From positions 1 through 37,861 of the forward strand of contig JAJQBS010000075.1 in the NCBI GenBank assembly GCA_021203145.1: 37,861 bases of DNA. The letters run 5' to 3'. This DNA comes from Lachnospiraceae bacterium. Its GTDB lineage: Bacteria; Bacillota; Clostridia; Lachnospirales; Lachnospiraceae. Under the pieces are notes generated by a model. The model worked only from the letters and a program-made list of their open reading frames with translations. It was not told where the DNA came from and searched no databases. The translations under genes and the position numbers were made by a program. Below are positions 8,043 to 16,852 of this stretch, piece after piece. Position 1 is the stretch's first letter. Each line of letters opens with the position of its first letter.

Positions 8043-8163
8043 AAAACTCAAGAATGCAGCTTCGCTGCATTCTTAGGGAGATTCGCCTGCGAATCTCCCG
8101 CAAAATCGACTTGCGAAGAAATCTCGCTTGCGAGATTTCTTGCATGGCGATTTTGAGTTTTTT
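8042..8163. repeat. Branched palindrome with three near-perfect hairpins behind acsB
   Basis: An outer stem (AAAAACTCA from 8042 against TTGAGTTTTT ending near 8163) and an inner AAAATCG/CGATTTT pair (8102-8108, 8148-8154) enclose three hairpins. They are 8050-8074 (11-bp stem), 8076-8099 (11-bp stem) and 8116-8141 (12-bp stem). In RNA this would be a multi-branched structure starting at the acsB stop codon. It could stabilise the acsB mRNA, slow transcription into acsD, or be a mobile palindromic element. Confidence 0.85.
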
Positions 8164-8165
8164 AA

Positions 8166-8192
8166 CGAGAAAAAATGCGAAGCATTTTTTCG
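8166..8192. terminator. A/T-rich hairpin, possible weak terminator
   Basis: AAAAAATGC-GAA-GCATTTTTT, with flanking C/G pairs, forms a tight hairpin whose right arm is a T-run. It could act as a partial terminator after acsB. The T-run is within the stem instead of after it, so the call is weak. Confidence 0.35.
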
Positions 8193-8278
8193 AGTCTACG
8201 ATGTAGGCCAAGTAGTGAGACTCATCTGATAGCTTTAGAACACCTAAATGAAAGCATGATTCTGAGTCTACGATGTAG
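8192..8278 (+). repeat. Direct repeat GAGTCTACGATGTAG, two copies
   Basis: The same 15 bases occur at 8192-8206 and 8264-8278. Between them AGACTCA (about 8217-8223) can pair with TGAGTCT (about 8263-8269), so the second copy is partly within a stem. The stretch lies in the acsD leader. I see no clear promoter or known RNA motif in it. Confidence 0.6.
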
Positions 8279-8325
8279 CCCCACCCTTTTACAATGAAGT
8301 ACCACCACAAGGAGGATTAAAAGAA

Positions 8326-9267
8326 ATGCCGTTTACTGCGAAATCAGGAAAATTTAACGCAAAAATCAACACCGTAGCAGTCGGTACCGGCGATGCGGCG
8401 ATCACACTCGGCGGAGAGAATGTGTTCCCGTTCTACACCTTTGACGACGCGATTGAGAACGCGCCTAAGGTCGGTATCGAAATCACGGACGGTGGCATGG
8501 AAAGTGAGCCGGAATGTGTGCAGAAGCTTTACGAGGGTTGCACAACGGTTGTCGACATGGCGAAAAAGGCCGTGACATTTGAGGGTGTTGACTTTTTGAG
8601 CATTCGTTTGGAAGGCGGAGATCCGAATGGAAAGAACAGACCAACAGAAGAGCTGATCCAGATCGTCAAGGAAGTCGCTGACGCTGTGGATGTGCCCCTG
8701 GTTGTCTGTGGATGCAAAAATGTAGAAAAAGATTCTGAGCTTCTTGATAAGGCTGCCGCCGCACTGGAAGGTAAAAACGCCATGATTCTGGCAGCTAAGG
8801 AAGAAAACTACAAGACCGTAGGCGCTTCTGCGGGCCTGGCTTACAAGCAGGTAGTCGGTGCCGAGTCAGCCGTGGATATCAACCTTGCGAAGCAGCTGAA
8901 TGTACTGTTGACCCAGCTTGGTGTTGACAGTAAGACCATTGTTATGAATGCCGGTACCGCGGCAGTCGGATATGGATTCGACTACGTGATTTCGACGCTT
9001 GATCGTGTAAAAGCAGCCGCGCTCTCCCAGGGCGACACAACGCTGCAGATGCCGATCGTTACTCCGGTCGCTTCTGAGACATGGACAGTAAAAGAGTCAA
9101 CCGCATCTGAGGAAGATATGCCCGAATGGGGTGATCTGGAAGAGCGCGGGATTGATATGGAAGTGGAGACTGCAGCCGCAGTTCTCGCTGCCGGTTCGGA
9201 CGCAGTGATTCTGAAACATCCGGAATCCGTCAGAACGATCAAAGCCATGATCACAGAACTGATTTAA
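8326..9267 (+). CDS. acsD: Corrinoid iron-sulfur protein, small subunit
   Basis: A 313-residue TIM-barrel subunit, the usual length for AcsD. With AcsC it forms the corrinoid protein that carries the methyl group from methyl-THF to acetyl-CoA synthase. The N-terminus (AVGTGDAAITLGGE) and the long barrel with a conserved NAGTAA stretch are typical. The ATG at 8326 follows AAGGAGG. It sits 73 bp ahead of acsC, the partner subunit, and is separated from acsB by 283 bp of palindromic DNA. No frameshift or missing segment is seen. Confidence 0.96.
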   Translation: MPFTAKSGKFNAKINTVAVGTGDAAITLGGENVFPFYTFDDAIENAPKVGIEITDGGMESEPECVQKLYEGCTTVVDMAKKAVTFEGVDFLSIRLEGGDPNGKNRPTEELIQIVKEVADAVDVPLVVCGCKNVEKDSELLDKAAAALEGKNAMILAAKEENYKTVGASAGLAYKQVVGAESAVDINLAKQLNVLLTQLGVDSKTIVMNAGTAAVGYGFDYVISTLDRVKAAALSQGDTTLQMPIVTPVASETWTVKESTASEEDMPEWGDLEERGIDMEVETAAAVLAAGSDAVILKHPESVRTIKAMITELI

Positions 9268-9340
9268 TGATTGATTATCATTAATTGATATTTGACTGCG
9301 TTATTTGACTGCTATTAAGAAGCGAAGGAGGATTCATAAA

Positions 9341-10684
9341 ATGGCATTAAAAGGCTTGGATATTTTTAAGTTATCACCAAAGAAAAACTGCAAAGAGTGC
9401 GGCAGCCCGACCTGCATGGCTTTTTCCATGAAGGTGGCTCAGGGATCAGTTTCCATTGATAAATGTCCGTATTTTTCTGAGGACGCGAAGGCATCTCTGA
9501 ACGAGGCGACCGCACCGCCCATGAAGACCATCAAGGTCGGCGCAGGCGACCACGAGTATTCGCTCGGCGGCGAGACCGTTCTGTTCCGCCATGAGAAGAC
9601 CTTTGTCAGCAGAACCCGCTATGCTGTCACAGTGTGCAGCTGCATGGATGACGCGGCAATTGATGCGAAGCTTGAAGAAATCAAGAGCGTAGATTATGAG
9701 CGTATCGGTGAGCGTATGTTTACAGAAATGATTTATGTAAACTACGCGGCAGCTGCCGGAAAAGAGAAATATCTGGAGCTGGTTAAGAAGGCAGCGGCTC
9801 TTGACCGTGTCCTGATCCTTGGCTGCGATGACCCGGACGTAGCGGCGGAAGCTCTTGCTCTGGTGAAGGATGGCAAGCCGATCCTGAACGGCGCGAATGC
9901 GTCCAACTATGAGGCCATGAATAAAGTTGCAGCCGACGCGAAGGTGACCCTTGGCGTATCCGGCTCCGACATCAACGAGCTGTACGATACCCTGGCAGCC
10001 CTTGAAAAGCTGGGCAACAAGAACCTGGTCTTTGACTGCGGCGTAAACTCTGTGAAGGAAGCTTATCAGATCGCGGTACAGTTCCGTAAAGCGGCTATCA
10101 AGGACAGCAACCGTACCTGCGGTTATCCGTCCATCGTCCGTCTGGACCGCTTAAGCGGCGGAGACAAGCATCTGCAGGCAGCTCTGCTTTCCCTGTTCAC
10201 GATGAAGTATGGTTCCATCATCGTTGTAGATCAGATGACCTATGCAGAAGCAAACCCGGTCTATGGCCTCAGACAGAACCTCTTCACCGACCCGCAGAAG
10301 CCCATGAAGGTAGAGCCGGGCATTTACCCGCTCAACGGCGCGGACGAGAATTCCGTCTGCCTGACCACGGTAGACTTTGCGCTGACCTACTTCCTGGTAT
10401 CCGGCGAGTTGGAGCGCTCCGGCGTACCGTGCAACCTCATCATCAACGATGCGGGCGGCCTTTCCGTACTGACCAGCTGGGCAGCAGGCAAGTTCTCAGC
10501 CGGCACGATCGCGAAGTTCTTCGAAGAGCAGCAGATCGAGAGCAAGGTGAAATCCAGAAAGCTGGTCATCCCGGGCAAGGTAGCCGTGCTGAAGGGCGAG
10601 CTGGAAGCGAAGCTTCCGGGATGGGAGATCATCATCGCGCCGAGAGAAGCCGTACAGCTTGTGAAATTTATGAAAGAACTTTGA
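9341..10684 (+). CDS. acsC: Corrinoid iron-sulfur protein, large subunit
   Basis: A 447-residue subunit holding the 4Fe-4S cluster and the cobamide cofactor. The cluster cysteines C17, C20, C25 and C42 are present with Moorella spacing. A central barrel and a C-terminal cobalamin-binding domain follow. I place the start at ATG 9341, directly after AAGGAGGATTCATAAA; the frame is open 36 bases further left but that adds a basic stretch without family similarity. The cobamide cycles between Co(I) and methyl-Co(III), and accidental Co(II) is reduced with help from AcsV, encoded downstream. The need for cobamide links this gene with the cobalamin riboswitch at 20755. Confidence 0.96.
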   Translation: MALKGLDIFKLSPKKNCKECGSPTCMAFSMKVAQGSVSIDKCPYFSEDAKASLNEATAPPMKTIKVGAGDHEYSLGGETVLFRHEKTFVSRTRYAVTVCSCMDDAAIDAKLEEIKSVDYERIGERMFTEMIYVNYAAAAGKEKYLELVKKAAALDRVLILGCDDPDVAAEALALVKDGKPILNGANASNYEAMNKVAADAKVTLGVSGSDINELYDTLAALEKLGNKNLVFDCGVNSVKEAYQIAVQFRKAAIKDSNRTCGYPSIVRLDRLSGGDKHLQAALLSLFTMKYGSIIVVDQMTYAEANPVYGLRQNLFTDPQKPMKVEPGIYPLNGADENSVCLTTVDFALTYFLVSGELERSGVPCNLIINDAGGLSVLTSWAAGKFSAGTIAKFFEEQQIESKVKSRKLVIPGKVAVLKGELEAKLPGWEIIIAPREAVQLVKFMKEL

Positions 10685-10865
10685 GAACAAACATAGAAAT
10701 TTGTAACTGTTTATTTTAGTCCATCCTCCAGATCGGAGAGGCCCCTTCCGTAAGAAATCAGTCCGGAATTCTTTACAATGGGAATTTCCTTTTCCAGAAG
10801 AAAACGGACGCACCTTCCCGTCTGGAAGGATGGCAAACATTCTACCATAAAGGAGAACAACCATC

Positions 10866-11651
10866 ATGGCAAAATTTGTAACGATTGGTGAGAGACTTTC
10901 CACCACTGCTCCGGCAGTCAACAAAGCATTTATGGAAAGAGATCCGGAGCCGATTCTCAAAAGAGCAAAGCAGCAGCTCGACGCCGGCGCAGTTTATCTT
11001 GATGTAAACATCGGACCGGCAGAGGGTTATGGCGAGGATCTGATGAAGTGGGCAGTACAGCTCCTTCAGAGCAACTTTGACAACGTACCTCTCGCACTGG
11101 ATACCTCCAACAAAAAGGCAATCGAAGCTGGTATTTCCGTTTACAACCGTTCAAAGGGAAAGCCGATTGTAAACTCTGCGGATGCATCAGGCAGAATTGA
11201 GAACATCGACCTCGCGGCGGCGAATGACGCGATCGTCATCGCACTTTGCAACGGCGAAGGCATTGCGAAGGACAACGATGAGCGTATGGAGTACTGCCAG
11301 CTGCTGCTCGAGAGAGGCATGGAGCAGGGCATGGAAGCGACCGATATGTGGTTTGACCCGCTGTTCCTTGTAGTAAAGGGCATGCAGGACAAGCAGATGG
11401 AGATCCTGGAGTTCATCAAAATGCTCTCCGACATGGGATTGAACTCCACCGGCGGACTTTCCAATAACTCTAACGGCATGCCGAAGACGATCCGCCCGAT
11501 CATGGACTCCGTGCTGGTAGCAATGGCCATGATGCAGGGTCTGACCTCCGCAATCGTGAACCCGAACGACCTGCGCCTGATGGAAACCATCAAGTCCTGC
11601 GACGTATTTAAGGGCAATACGCTGTATGCGGATTCCTATCTGGAGATCTGA
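10866..11651 (+). CDS. acsE: Methyl-THF:corrinoid protein methyltransferase
   Basis: A 261-residue pterin-binding TIM barrel that moves the methyl group from 5-methyl-THF to the corrinoid of AcsCD. Typical pieces are the N-terminal FVTIGERL, YLDVNIGPAEG, LALDTSN and IVNSADAS, the folate-binding strands shared with dihydropteroate synthase and MetH. The length is right for AcsE (about 262). An AAGGAG site precedes the ATG. A gap of 181 bp separates it from acsC; there I see only short imperfect hairpins. After the stop, CTGATTT...AAATCAG followed by GTTTT could be a weak terminator overlapping the stop codon. Confidence 0.95.
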   Translation: MAKFVTIGERLSTTAPAVNKAFMERDPEPILKRAKQQLDAGAVYLDVNIGPAEGYGEDLMKWAVQLLQSNFDNVPLALDTSNKKAIEAGISVYNRSKGKPIVNSADASGRIENIDLAAANDAIVIALCNGEGIAKDNDERMEYCQLLLERGMEQGMEATDMWFDPLFLVVKGMQDKQMEILEFIKMLSDMGLNSTGGLSNNSNGMPKTIRPIMDSVLVAMAMMQGLTSAIVNPNDLRLMETIKSCDVFKGNTLYADSYLEI

Positions 11652-11716
11652 TTTTCGAAATCAAATCAGGTTTTGGTGATTCTCGGTAATTCGCTTCAGC
11701 GGATAAGATATGGAGA

Positions 11717-11786
11717 GCCAGGCCATTTAAAATCGCTGCGCGATGGGCCTGGCCTTCGTCCCACATCCGCTTTGCGGATATGGGAC
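11717..11786. repeat. Two adjacent hairpins (REP-like) behind acsE
   Basis: GCCAGGCC (11717-11724) pairs with GGCCTGGC (11746-11753) around TTTAAAATCGC...GCGATG. Next, GTCCCACATCCGC (11758-11770) pairs with GCGGATATGGGAC (11774-11786) with one mismatch. The first has a reverse-oriented relative at 24426-24464 (same TTAAAATCGC core). The second recalls the GTCCCGCATC hairpin of the acsA-acsF repeats. Confidence 0.8.
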
Positions 11787-11805
11787 ATGTAATATGCGCA
11801 GGGGG

Positions 11806-11890
11806 CACGAGAGGAAGTATTCCGGCTAAAGCCGGACGCGCCCCGCGCGGCGGATAGGGGGGGGGAGGACTCCCCCTATCCGATTGATTT
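11806..11890 (+). repeat. Dispersed palindromic element, copy 1 of 3 (CGGATAGGGG family)
   Basis: A CCGGC-TAAA-GCCGG hairpin, a CG-rich link containing CCCGCGCGGCGGATA, then a long G-run/C-run hairpin ending CCCTATCCGATTGATT. The same layout recurs at 21217-21303 and 21304-21390. Confidence 0.8.
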
Positions 11891-11896
11891 ATTCAT

Positions 11897-11957
11897 ATAC
11901 CCGGGGAGTATACGGCTGTCAATTGACATGGGCATGTCTGTATACTGTTCCGGGTAT
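11897..11957. repeat. Nested palindromes upstream of acsV
   Basis: ATACCCGG...AGTATAC (from 11897) pairs with GTATACT...CCGGGTAT (to 11957). Inside are the perfect palindrome TGTCAATTGACA (11917-11928) and the overlapping GACATG-GG-CATGTC (11925-11938). The site lies about 95 bp before acsV. It may be an operator for a dimeric regulator or a structured leader; no promoter with good spacing was found in it. Confidence 0.7.
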
Positions 11958-12051
11958 CCATTTATTCTGTACTTAAAAAAGGAAACTGCATTTTCAGTTA
12001 TAAAGTCTGCCTTCCGGCAGATAAGAGTATTTACGGAGAGAAGAGAAAACT

Positions 12052-13980
12052 ATGTTTAAAGTGACTTTTACATTCGAAAGCGGCAATGAGACAGTGGGTT
12101 ACGCTCTGGAGGGAGAGAGCCTTCTGGATGTCGCAAAGAAAATGAACGTGGCCATCGACGCGCCCTGTAATGGAAATGCAGCTTGCGGAAAATGTAAGGT
12201 AAAGCTTGTCGGGGGAGAGCTGGATACGAAAAAGACCAGCCATATCTCCGAGGAGGAGTTTGCGCAGGGATGGAGGTTAGCCTGCGTGAGCAAAATCATT
12301 GCGGATGCGGAAGTGATGGTACCGGACATTGCCTCTGCGTATCGCAGCCGGATGAAGGTTGCGGACTTAAGTTCGGCGGAAGAAATACAGATTTTTGAAA
12401 AAACGAAAACCGACATGGCAGAGGCCGGAATCGGTTTTGAAAATGACCTGGATGTCATCACCGTGACGATGGAGGAGCCATCTCTGGACGATACGATGCC
12501 GGATAACGAACGTCTTACCAGGGCGGTGGAATCCGCCTGCGGCGCGGGAAAGGTAAAGCTGCCATTTGCCGTGCTTCAGAAGCTCTCCGAGACCCTGCGT
12601 AAGAGCAGCTTCGAGGTAAAATGTCTGATCCGGAATACCTCTGAAAAGGTAGAAGTGCTGGATATTTTCCCGGCTGCAGAAGAGCCAAAGATCTGCGGTC
12701 TGGCCGTCGACATCGGCACGACGACGGTATCTGCGTTGATTATCGATATGCTTACCGGTGAGATCCTTGCGAAAGGCTCCTCTGGCAACGGGCAGATCCG
12801 CTACGGCGCGGATGTGATCAACCGCATCATCGAGCAGCAGAAAGAGGGCGGCCGCAAAAAGCTGCAGGACGCGATTATCAAGGAGACGCTCAATCCGATG
12901 ATCAGCCAGATGTGCGGCTCGATCGGGATTTTGCCGCGACAGATTTATCGTGCGAGCATCGCCGGCAACACTACCATGAACCATCTGCTTCTCGGCGTGG
13001 ACGCGGATCCGGTTCGCATGGAACCGTTTATCCCGACCTTTTTCGAGTCAAATACGGTCTATGCGCACGATCTTGGACTGGATCTCTATGAGCACGCCCG
13101 GGTCATCATCTCCCCGAATATCGGCAGCTATGTGGGCGGTGATATCACTGCCGGTACGCTCGCCAGCACGATCTGGAATAAGGAAGAAATGTCTCTGTTT
13201 ATTGACCTCGGCACCAATGGGGAGCTTGTATTCGGCAATTCGGATTTTATGATGAGCTGTGCCTGCTCTGCCGGTCCCGCGTTCGAGGGCGGAGATATCA
13301 GCTGCGGCATGCGTGCCACGGACGGCGCGATCGAGGCCTGCGTCATCGACAAAGAGACGATGGAGCCGACCTTTACCGTCATCGGCGACGTGGGACAGAA
13401 GCCGGTGGGCTTGTGCGGCTCTGGCATCATCGACGTGATCAGCGAGCTGTTCCGCTGCGGAATTATCAGCCCGAAGGGCAAATTCATCCGCGAGGGTGAG
13501 CGCGTCCGCCACGACCAGTACGACATGGGAAGCTATGTCCTGGCGTACAAAAAAGACGCTGCTTCCGTCAAAGACATTGAGATTACGGAGGTCGATATCG
13601 ACAGCTTCATCCGCGCGAAGGGCGCGATCTTTTCCGCCATCCGCGTCATGCTGCAGTCCCTGGATTTCGATGTGTCCATGATTGACCACGTCTATGTGGC
13701 CGGTGGCATCGGCAGCGGCATCAATATGCGCAACGCTGTGTCCATCGGCATGTTCCCCGACATCGAGATGGAGAAATTTACCTACATCGGCAATTCCTCC
13801 CTGTCCGGCGCGTACGCAATCCTGCTCTCCAGCGAAGCGGAAGAAAAGGTATCTGAGGTGGCGCACAACATGACCTACCTCGAGCTCAGCAACGAGCCAA
13901 CCTACATGGACGAATTTGTCGCCAGCTGCTTTTTGCCGCACACAGACGCGGGGCTGTTTCCGTCGGTGACGATGAAATAA
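12052..13980 (+). CDS. acsV: Reductive activator of the corrinoid iron-sulfur protein (AcsV/RACo)
   Basis: A 642-residue ATPase that returns inactive Co(II) corrinoid protein to Co(I). The N-terminal plant-type ferredoxin domain has C39, C45, C48 and C78 for a 2Fe-2S cluster. A linker region and a large ASKHA-type ATPase domain follow (DUF4445), with VDIGTTTVS near the domain start, DLGTNGE and GLCGSGIIDV. This matches RACo of Carboxydothermus. The ATG at 12052 follows GGAGAGAAG. A 400-bp gap of palindromes and a repeat element separates it from acsE, so it may have a separate promoter. The target, AcsCD, is encoded just upstream. Confidence 0.94.
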   Translation: MFKVTFTFESGNETVGYALEGESLLDVAKKMNVAIDAPCNGNAACGKCKVKLVGGELDTKKTSHISEEEFAQGWRLACVSKIIADAEVMVPDIASAYRSRMKVADLSSAEEIQIFEKTKTDMAEAGIGFENDLDVITVTMEEPSLDDTMPDNERLTRAVESACGAGKVKLPFAVLQKLSETLRKSSFEVKCLIRNTSEKVEVLDIFPAAEEPKICGLAVDIGTTTVSALIIDMLTGEILAKGSSGNGQIRYGADVINRIIEQQKEGGRKKLQDAIIKETLNPMISQMCGSIGILPRQIYRASIAGNTTMNHLLLGVDADPVRMEPFIPTFFESNTVYAHDLGLDLYEHARVIISPNIGSYVGGDITAGTLASTIWNKEEMSLFIDLGTNGELVFGNSDFMMSCACSAGPAFEGGDISCGMRATDGAIEACVIDKETMEPTFTVIGDVGQKPVGLCGSGIIDVISELFRCGIISPKGKFIREGERVRHDQYDMGSYVLAYKKDAASVKDIEITEVDIDSFIRAKGAIFSAIRVMLQSLDFDVSMIDHVYVAGGIGSGINMRNAVSIGMFPDIEMEKFTYIGNSSLSGAYAILLSSEAEEKVSEVAHNMTYLELSNEPTYMDEFVASCFLPHTDAGLFPSVTMK

Positions 13981-14098
13981 GATATTCATGAGACTGTTCG
14001 TTTCAGTTTACACCCGCAAACCCCAAAATACCGTATAGTTGCTCAGGGTGTGACATGAATGACTATTATGCAAAATGCGAAAGCAGCCAAGAAATTGC

Positions 14099-14127
14099 TT
14101 GAAAAACAGCCCTTAAAGGGATACAAT
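14099..14127 (+). promoter_or_regulatory. Promoter for the methylene-THF reductase operon
   Basis: TTGAAA (14099-14104) and TACAAT (14122-14127) are 17 bp apart. A leader of about 85 bases follows, with a 7-bp stem GCGCAGC/GCTGCGC just before the ribosome binding site of the rnfC2-like gene. The unit would be rnfC2-like, metV and metF, ending at the terminator at 17937. Confidence 0.65.
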
Positions 14128-14217
14128 AGGGGCGAATTTCAGAAATCTGTTCTGAATGAATCTGCGCAGCTGCAAACGATAAGCCGCTGCGCACTAAACT
14201 AACAAGGAGGTGAGCGT

Positions 14218-16200
14218 TTGGAAGACTACACCAAATACAGGCTAAAAAGCAGCGAAGAGCTCTCGTTGGTACTCTCCGGTACTGATCAGATATTTGTGAT
14301 TGCCTGTAATAAATGCTTCAAGGAGTTTCAAAACATTGAAGAGCCGGAGCTGGCTGAGTTTGAAAAAATTGCTGCCGAGGAAGGAAAGACCATCACAGGA
14401 AGCGCGAGGGTCGATTTTTTGTGTAACAAGACGCAGACTGCGAAAAAGCTCTCAGATGTGATTCCTGATGGCACGGAGAATGTCTTTGTGATTTCCTGCG
14501 GACTCGGCGTCCAGACGGTGGCGGATCTGATGCTTCAGCGCGAATCAGGACCTGTTTCGGTATATGCGGTCGCGGATTCCCTGAACTATACAGGACATCA
14601 CGGCATGGCGCTGACGGAAAAGCGCTGCGACGCGTGCGCACAATGTTATCTGAATATTACCGGAGGGATCTGTCCGATCGTGGACTGCTCCAAGAGTCTG
14701 GTCAACGGACAGTGCGGCGGCGCCAAAAACGGCAAATGCGAGGTGGACCCGAATAAGGACTGCGCCTGGGAGAAAATCTACCAGAGACTGAAAAAGCAGG
14801 GACGCCTGGAAGAGTTTTTAAAGCAGCCGGTGCAGCTGCGGGATTATTCAAAGACTGATTACAAATTTGTACATAATTATGTGACTTCCATCCGGGAGAA
14901 AAGTCTGGATGGCTATTATGGCGGTGTGCATCCTCTGGAGCACAAGGAGTTTACAGAGAAGCTTCCGCTTCAGAAATTCCCGGAGCCGGAGATCGTGGCG
15001 ATCCCGCTTTCCATGCACGCGGGCGCTCCCGCGACGCCGGTCGTGGCAGTGGGAGATACCGTGAAGGTCGGACAGAAGATCGGCGAGTCGGCCGGGTTTA
15101 TCAGCAGTCCGGTGCATTCGAGCGTCAGCGGCACGGTGATCGCGATCGAAGAGCGCGGCCACGCAACCAGAGGCACCTGCCCGGCAGTCGTGATCCGGTC
15201 GGATGGGAAAAATACGCTGGATGAATCCGTCCGTCCGCAGAAATCTCTGGAAGAGCTGACGCCGGACGAGATTATCACGATTGTCAAGGAAGCCGGTATC
15301 GTCGGCATGGGCGGCGCGGGATTCCCGACCTCAGTAAAGCTCAAGCCTGCCAAACCGGTCGATACGATTCTTCTGAACGGCTGCGAGTGCGAGCCTTACC
15401 TGACGGCAGACCATCGTGTCATGCTTGAATACGCGGATGACATTGTGTTTGGTCTGCGGGCGATCGTTAAGACAGTCGGCGCCGAAAAGGGTCTGATTGT
15501 GATCGAGGACAATAAACCGGACGCAGTCGAGCTGATGAAGGCAAAGGCAGCGGACTATGAGAATCTGGATGTAGTGGTCGCCAGGACCAAATACCCGCAG
15601 GGCGCGGAAAAAATGCTGATCAAGCGCGTCCTCAAACGCCAGGTGCCGAGCGGCGGCCTGCCGGCGGATGTTGGCTGCGTGGTGAGCAACATCAGCACAA
15701 CCAAGGCAATTTCAGACGCGATCCAGAAGGGCATGCCTTTGATCGAGCGCGCAGTCACCGTGACCGGCGAGCGCCTGAAGAACCCGGGCAATTATATGGT
15801 AAAAATCGGTACCAATACAAAGGATCTGATTGATTATTGCGGAGGCGTGACCGGGGAAGAAGAGATTACCTATAAGGCCGGCGGGCCGATGATGGGCTTC
15901 GTCCTTTCGGATCTGAACGTGCCGATCATGAAGGGCTCCAACGGCATTATCTGCGTGGACACCGATCACACGGCAGAGCAGCCCTGCATCAAGTGCGGGC
16001 GCTGCATGGATGTCTGTCCGATGGAGCTTTCCCCGCTCTATTATGCGAAATATGCGGATGAGGAAAACTGGCAGGGCATGAAGGATATGCATGTCATGGA
16101 CTGCCTGGAATGCCGCTGTTGCGAGTACATCTGCTCCTCCAAGATTCCGCTGGTGACCAAAATCAAGGCCGGAAAGACGGCAGTAAGGGGGATGAAGTGA
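14218..16200 (+). CDS. rnfC2: MetV-RnfC fusion, electron-input subunit of methylene-THF reductase (RnfC2-like)
   Basis: A 660-residue protein of two parts. Residues 1 to about 215 are a MetV domain with C137, C140 and C143 and a second cysteine-rich block (GICPIVDCSKS, NGQCGGAK). Residues from about 225 on are RnfC-like: a lipoyl-like segment, the G-rich GMGGAGFP motif at about 360 for NADH/FMN, NGCECEPY, then two 4Fe-4S motifs at C590/593/596/600 and C629/632/635/639. In Acetobacterium, RnfC2 works with MetV and MetF, passing electrons from NADH; the soluble partner genes follow here, and no other rnf genes are present. The start is a TTG at 14218 with AAGGAGG at 14204-14210; no suitable ATG lies nearby. 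One base separates the stop from metV. Confidence 0.88.
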   Translation: MEDYTKYRLKSSEELSLVLSGTDQIFVIACNKCFKEFQNIEEPELAEFEKIAAEEGKTITGSARVDFLCNKTQTAKKLSDVIPDGTENVFVISCGLGVQTVADLMLQRESGPVSVYAVADSLNYTGHHGMALTEKRCDACAQCYLNITGGICPIVDCSKSLVNGQCGGAKNGKCEVDPNKDCAWEKIYQRLKKQGRLEEFLKQPVQLRDYSKTDYKFVHNYVTSIREKSLDGYYGGVHPLEHKEFTEKLPLQKFPEPEIVAIPLSMHAGAPATPVVAVGDTVKVGQKIGESAGFISSPVHSSVSGTVIAIEERGHATRGTCPAVVIRSDGKNTLDESVRPQKSLEELTPDEIITIVKEAGIVGMGGAGFPTSVKLKPAKPVDTILLNGCECEPYLTADHRVMLEYADDIVFGLRAIVKTVGAEKGLIVIEDNKPDAVELMKAKAADYENLDVVVARTKYPQGAEKMLIKRVLKRQVPSGGLPADVGCVVSNISTTKAISDAIQKGMPLIERAVTVTGERLKNPGNYMVKIGTNTKDLIDYCGGVTGEEEITYKAGGPMMGFVLSDLNVPIMKGSNGIICVDTDHTAEQPCIKCGRCMDVCPMELSPLYYAKYADEENWQGMKDMHVMDCLECRCCEYICSSKIPLVTKIKAGKTAVRGMK

Positions 16201-16201
16201 G

Positions 16202-16825
16202 ATGCTGATTACAGAATTAAAATCAAAAGAAACCATTCACTCCCTCGCCGATGGTAAAAAGGTTTTCATCATCAACTGTTTCGGGTGTCGGGAGGTCTAT
16301 TTCCCGCTGGAGGAGGCAGTACAGCTCCAGGCGGAGCTTTCCGCCTCCTCCAACGTGACCGGGATACTGACGACGGATTATATTTGCAATCCTGATAATT
16401 TAAAAATACGGCTCGACGGCCATAAGGCGGAGGCAGACGCGGCCGAGGTGGTGCTGGTCTTTTCCTGCGGCGTCGGGGTGCAGACCATCGCGTCTTATCT
16501 GGAAGACAAAACGGTCTGTGCGTGCTGCGACACCAGCCGCTTGCCGGGCTTCCAGGGCGTCACACCTCTGGAATACGACTGCGGCCAGTGCGGAGAGTGC
16601 TATCTGAATCTGACCGGCGGCATCTGCCCGATCACAGCCTGTTCCAAGAGCCTCCTGAATGGCCAGTGCGGCGGGGCGAAAAAAGGCAAATGCGAAGTCG
16701 ATCCAAACATGGATTGCGGCTGGAAGCGCATTTACCGGCGGCTGGAGGCAATCGGCCGGCTGGACGCGCTGAAATGTCCGACCCAGATCCGCAATTATGC
16801 TACGGATGATGCTGTATCTAAATGA
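16202..16825 (+). CDS. metV: MetV, zinc/iron-sulfur subunit of methylene-THF reductase
   Basis: A 207-residue protein of the methylene-THF reductase C-terminal family. It has a cysteine-rich second half (CGQCGECYLN, GICPITACSKS, NGQCGGAKKGKCEVD, DCGW). It is a clear paralogue of the N-terminal part of the preceding fusion, so the operon has two MetV domains. MetV links MetF to the electron-donating subunit. Its ATG begins one base after the previous stop, implying translational coupling, and metF follows 27 bp after its end. No membrane segment is seen, consistent with a soluble complex. Confidence 0.92.
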   Translation: MLITELKSKETIHSLADGKKVFIINCFGCREVYFPLEEAVQLQAELSASSNVTGILTTDYICNPDNLKIRLDGHKAEADAAEVVLVFSCGVGVQTIASYLEDKTVCACCDTSRLPGFQGVTPLEYDCGQCGECYLNLTGGICPITACSKSLLNGQCGGAKKGKCEVDPNMDCGWKRIYRRLEAIGRLDALKCPTQIRNYATDDAVSK

Positions 16826-16852
16826 TATTATATAAAAACAGGAGTGACGATC

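Noticed and set aside
11917..11945. Promoter TTGACA...TATACT before acsV
   Set aside because: The spacer is only 12 bp, too short; the hexamers belong to nested palindromes.
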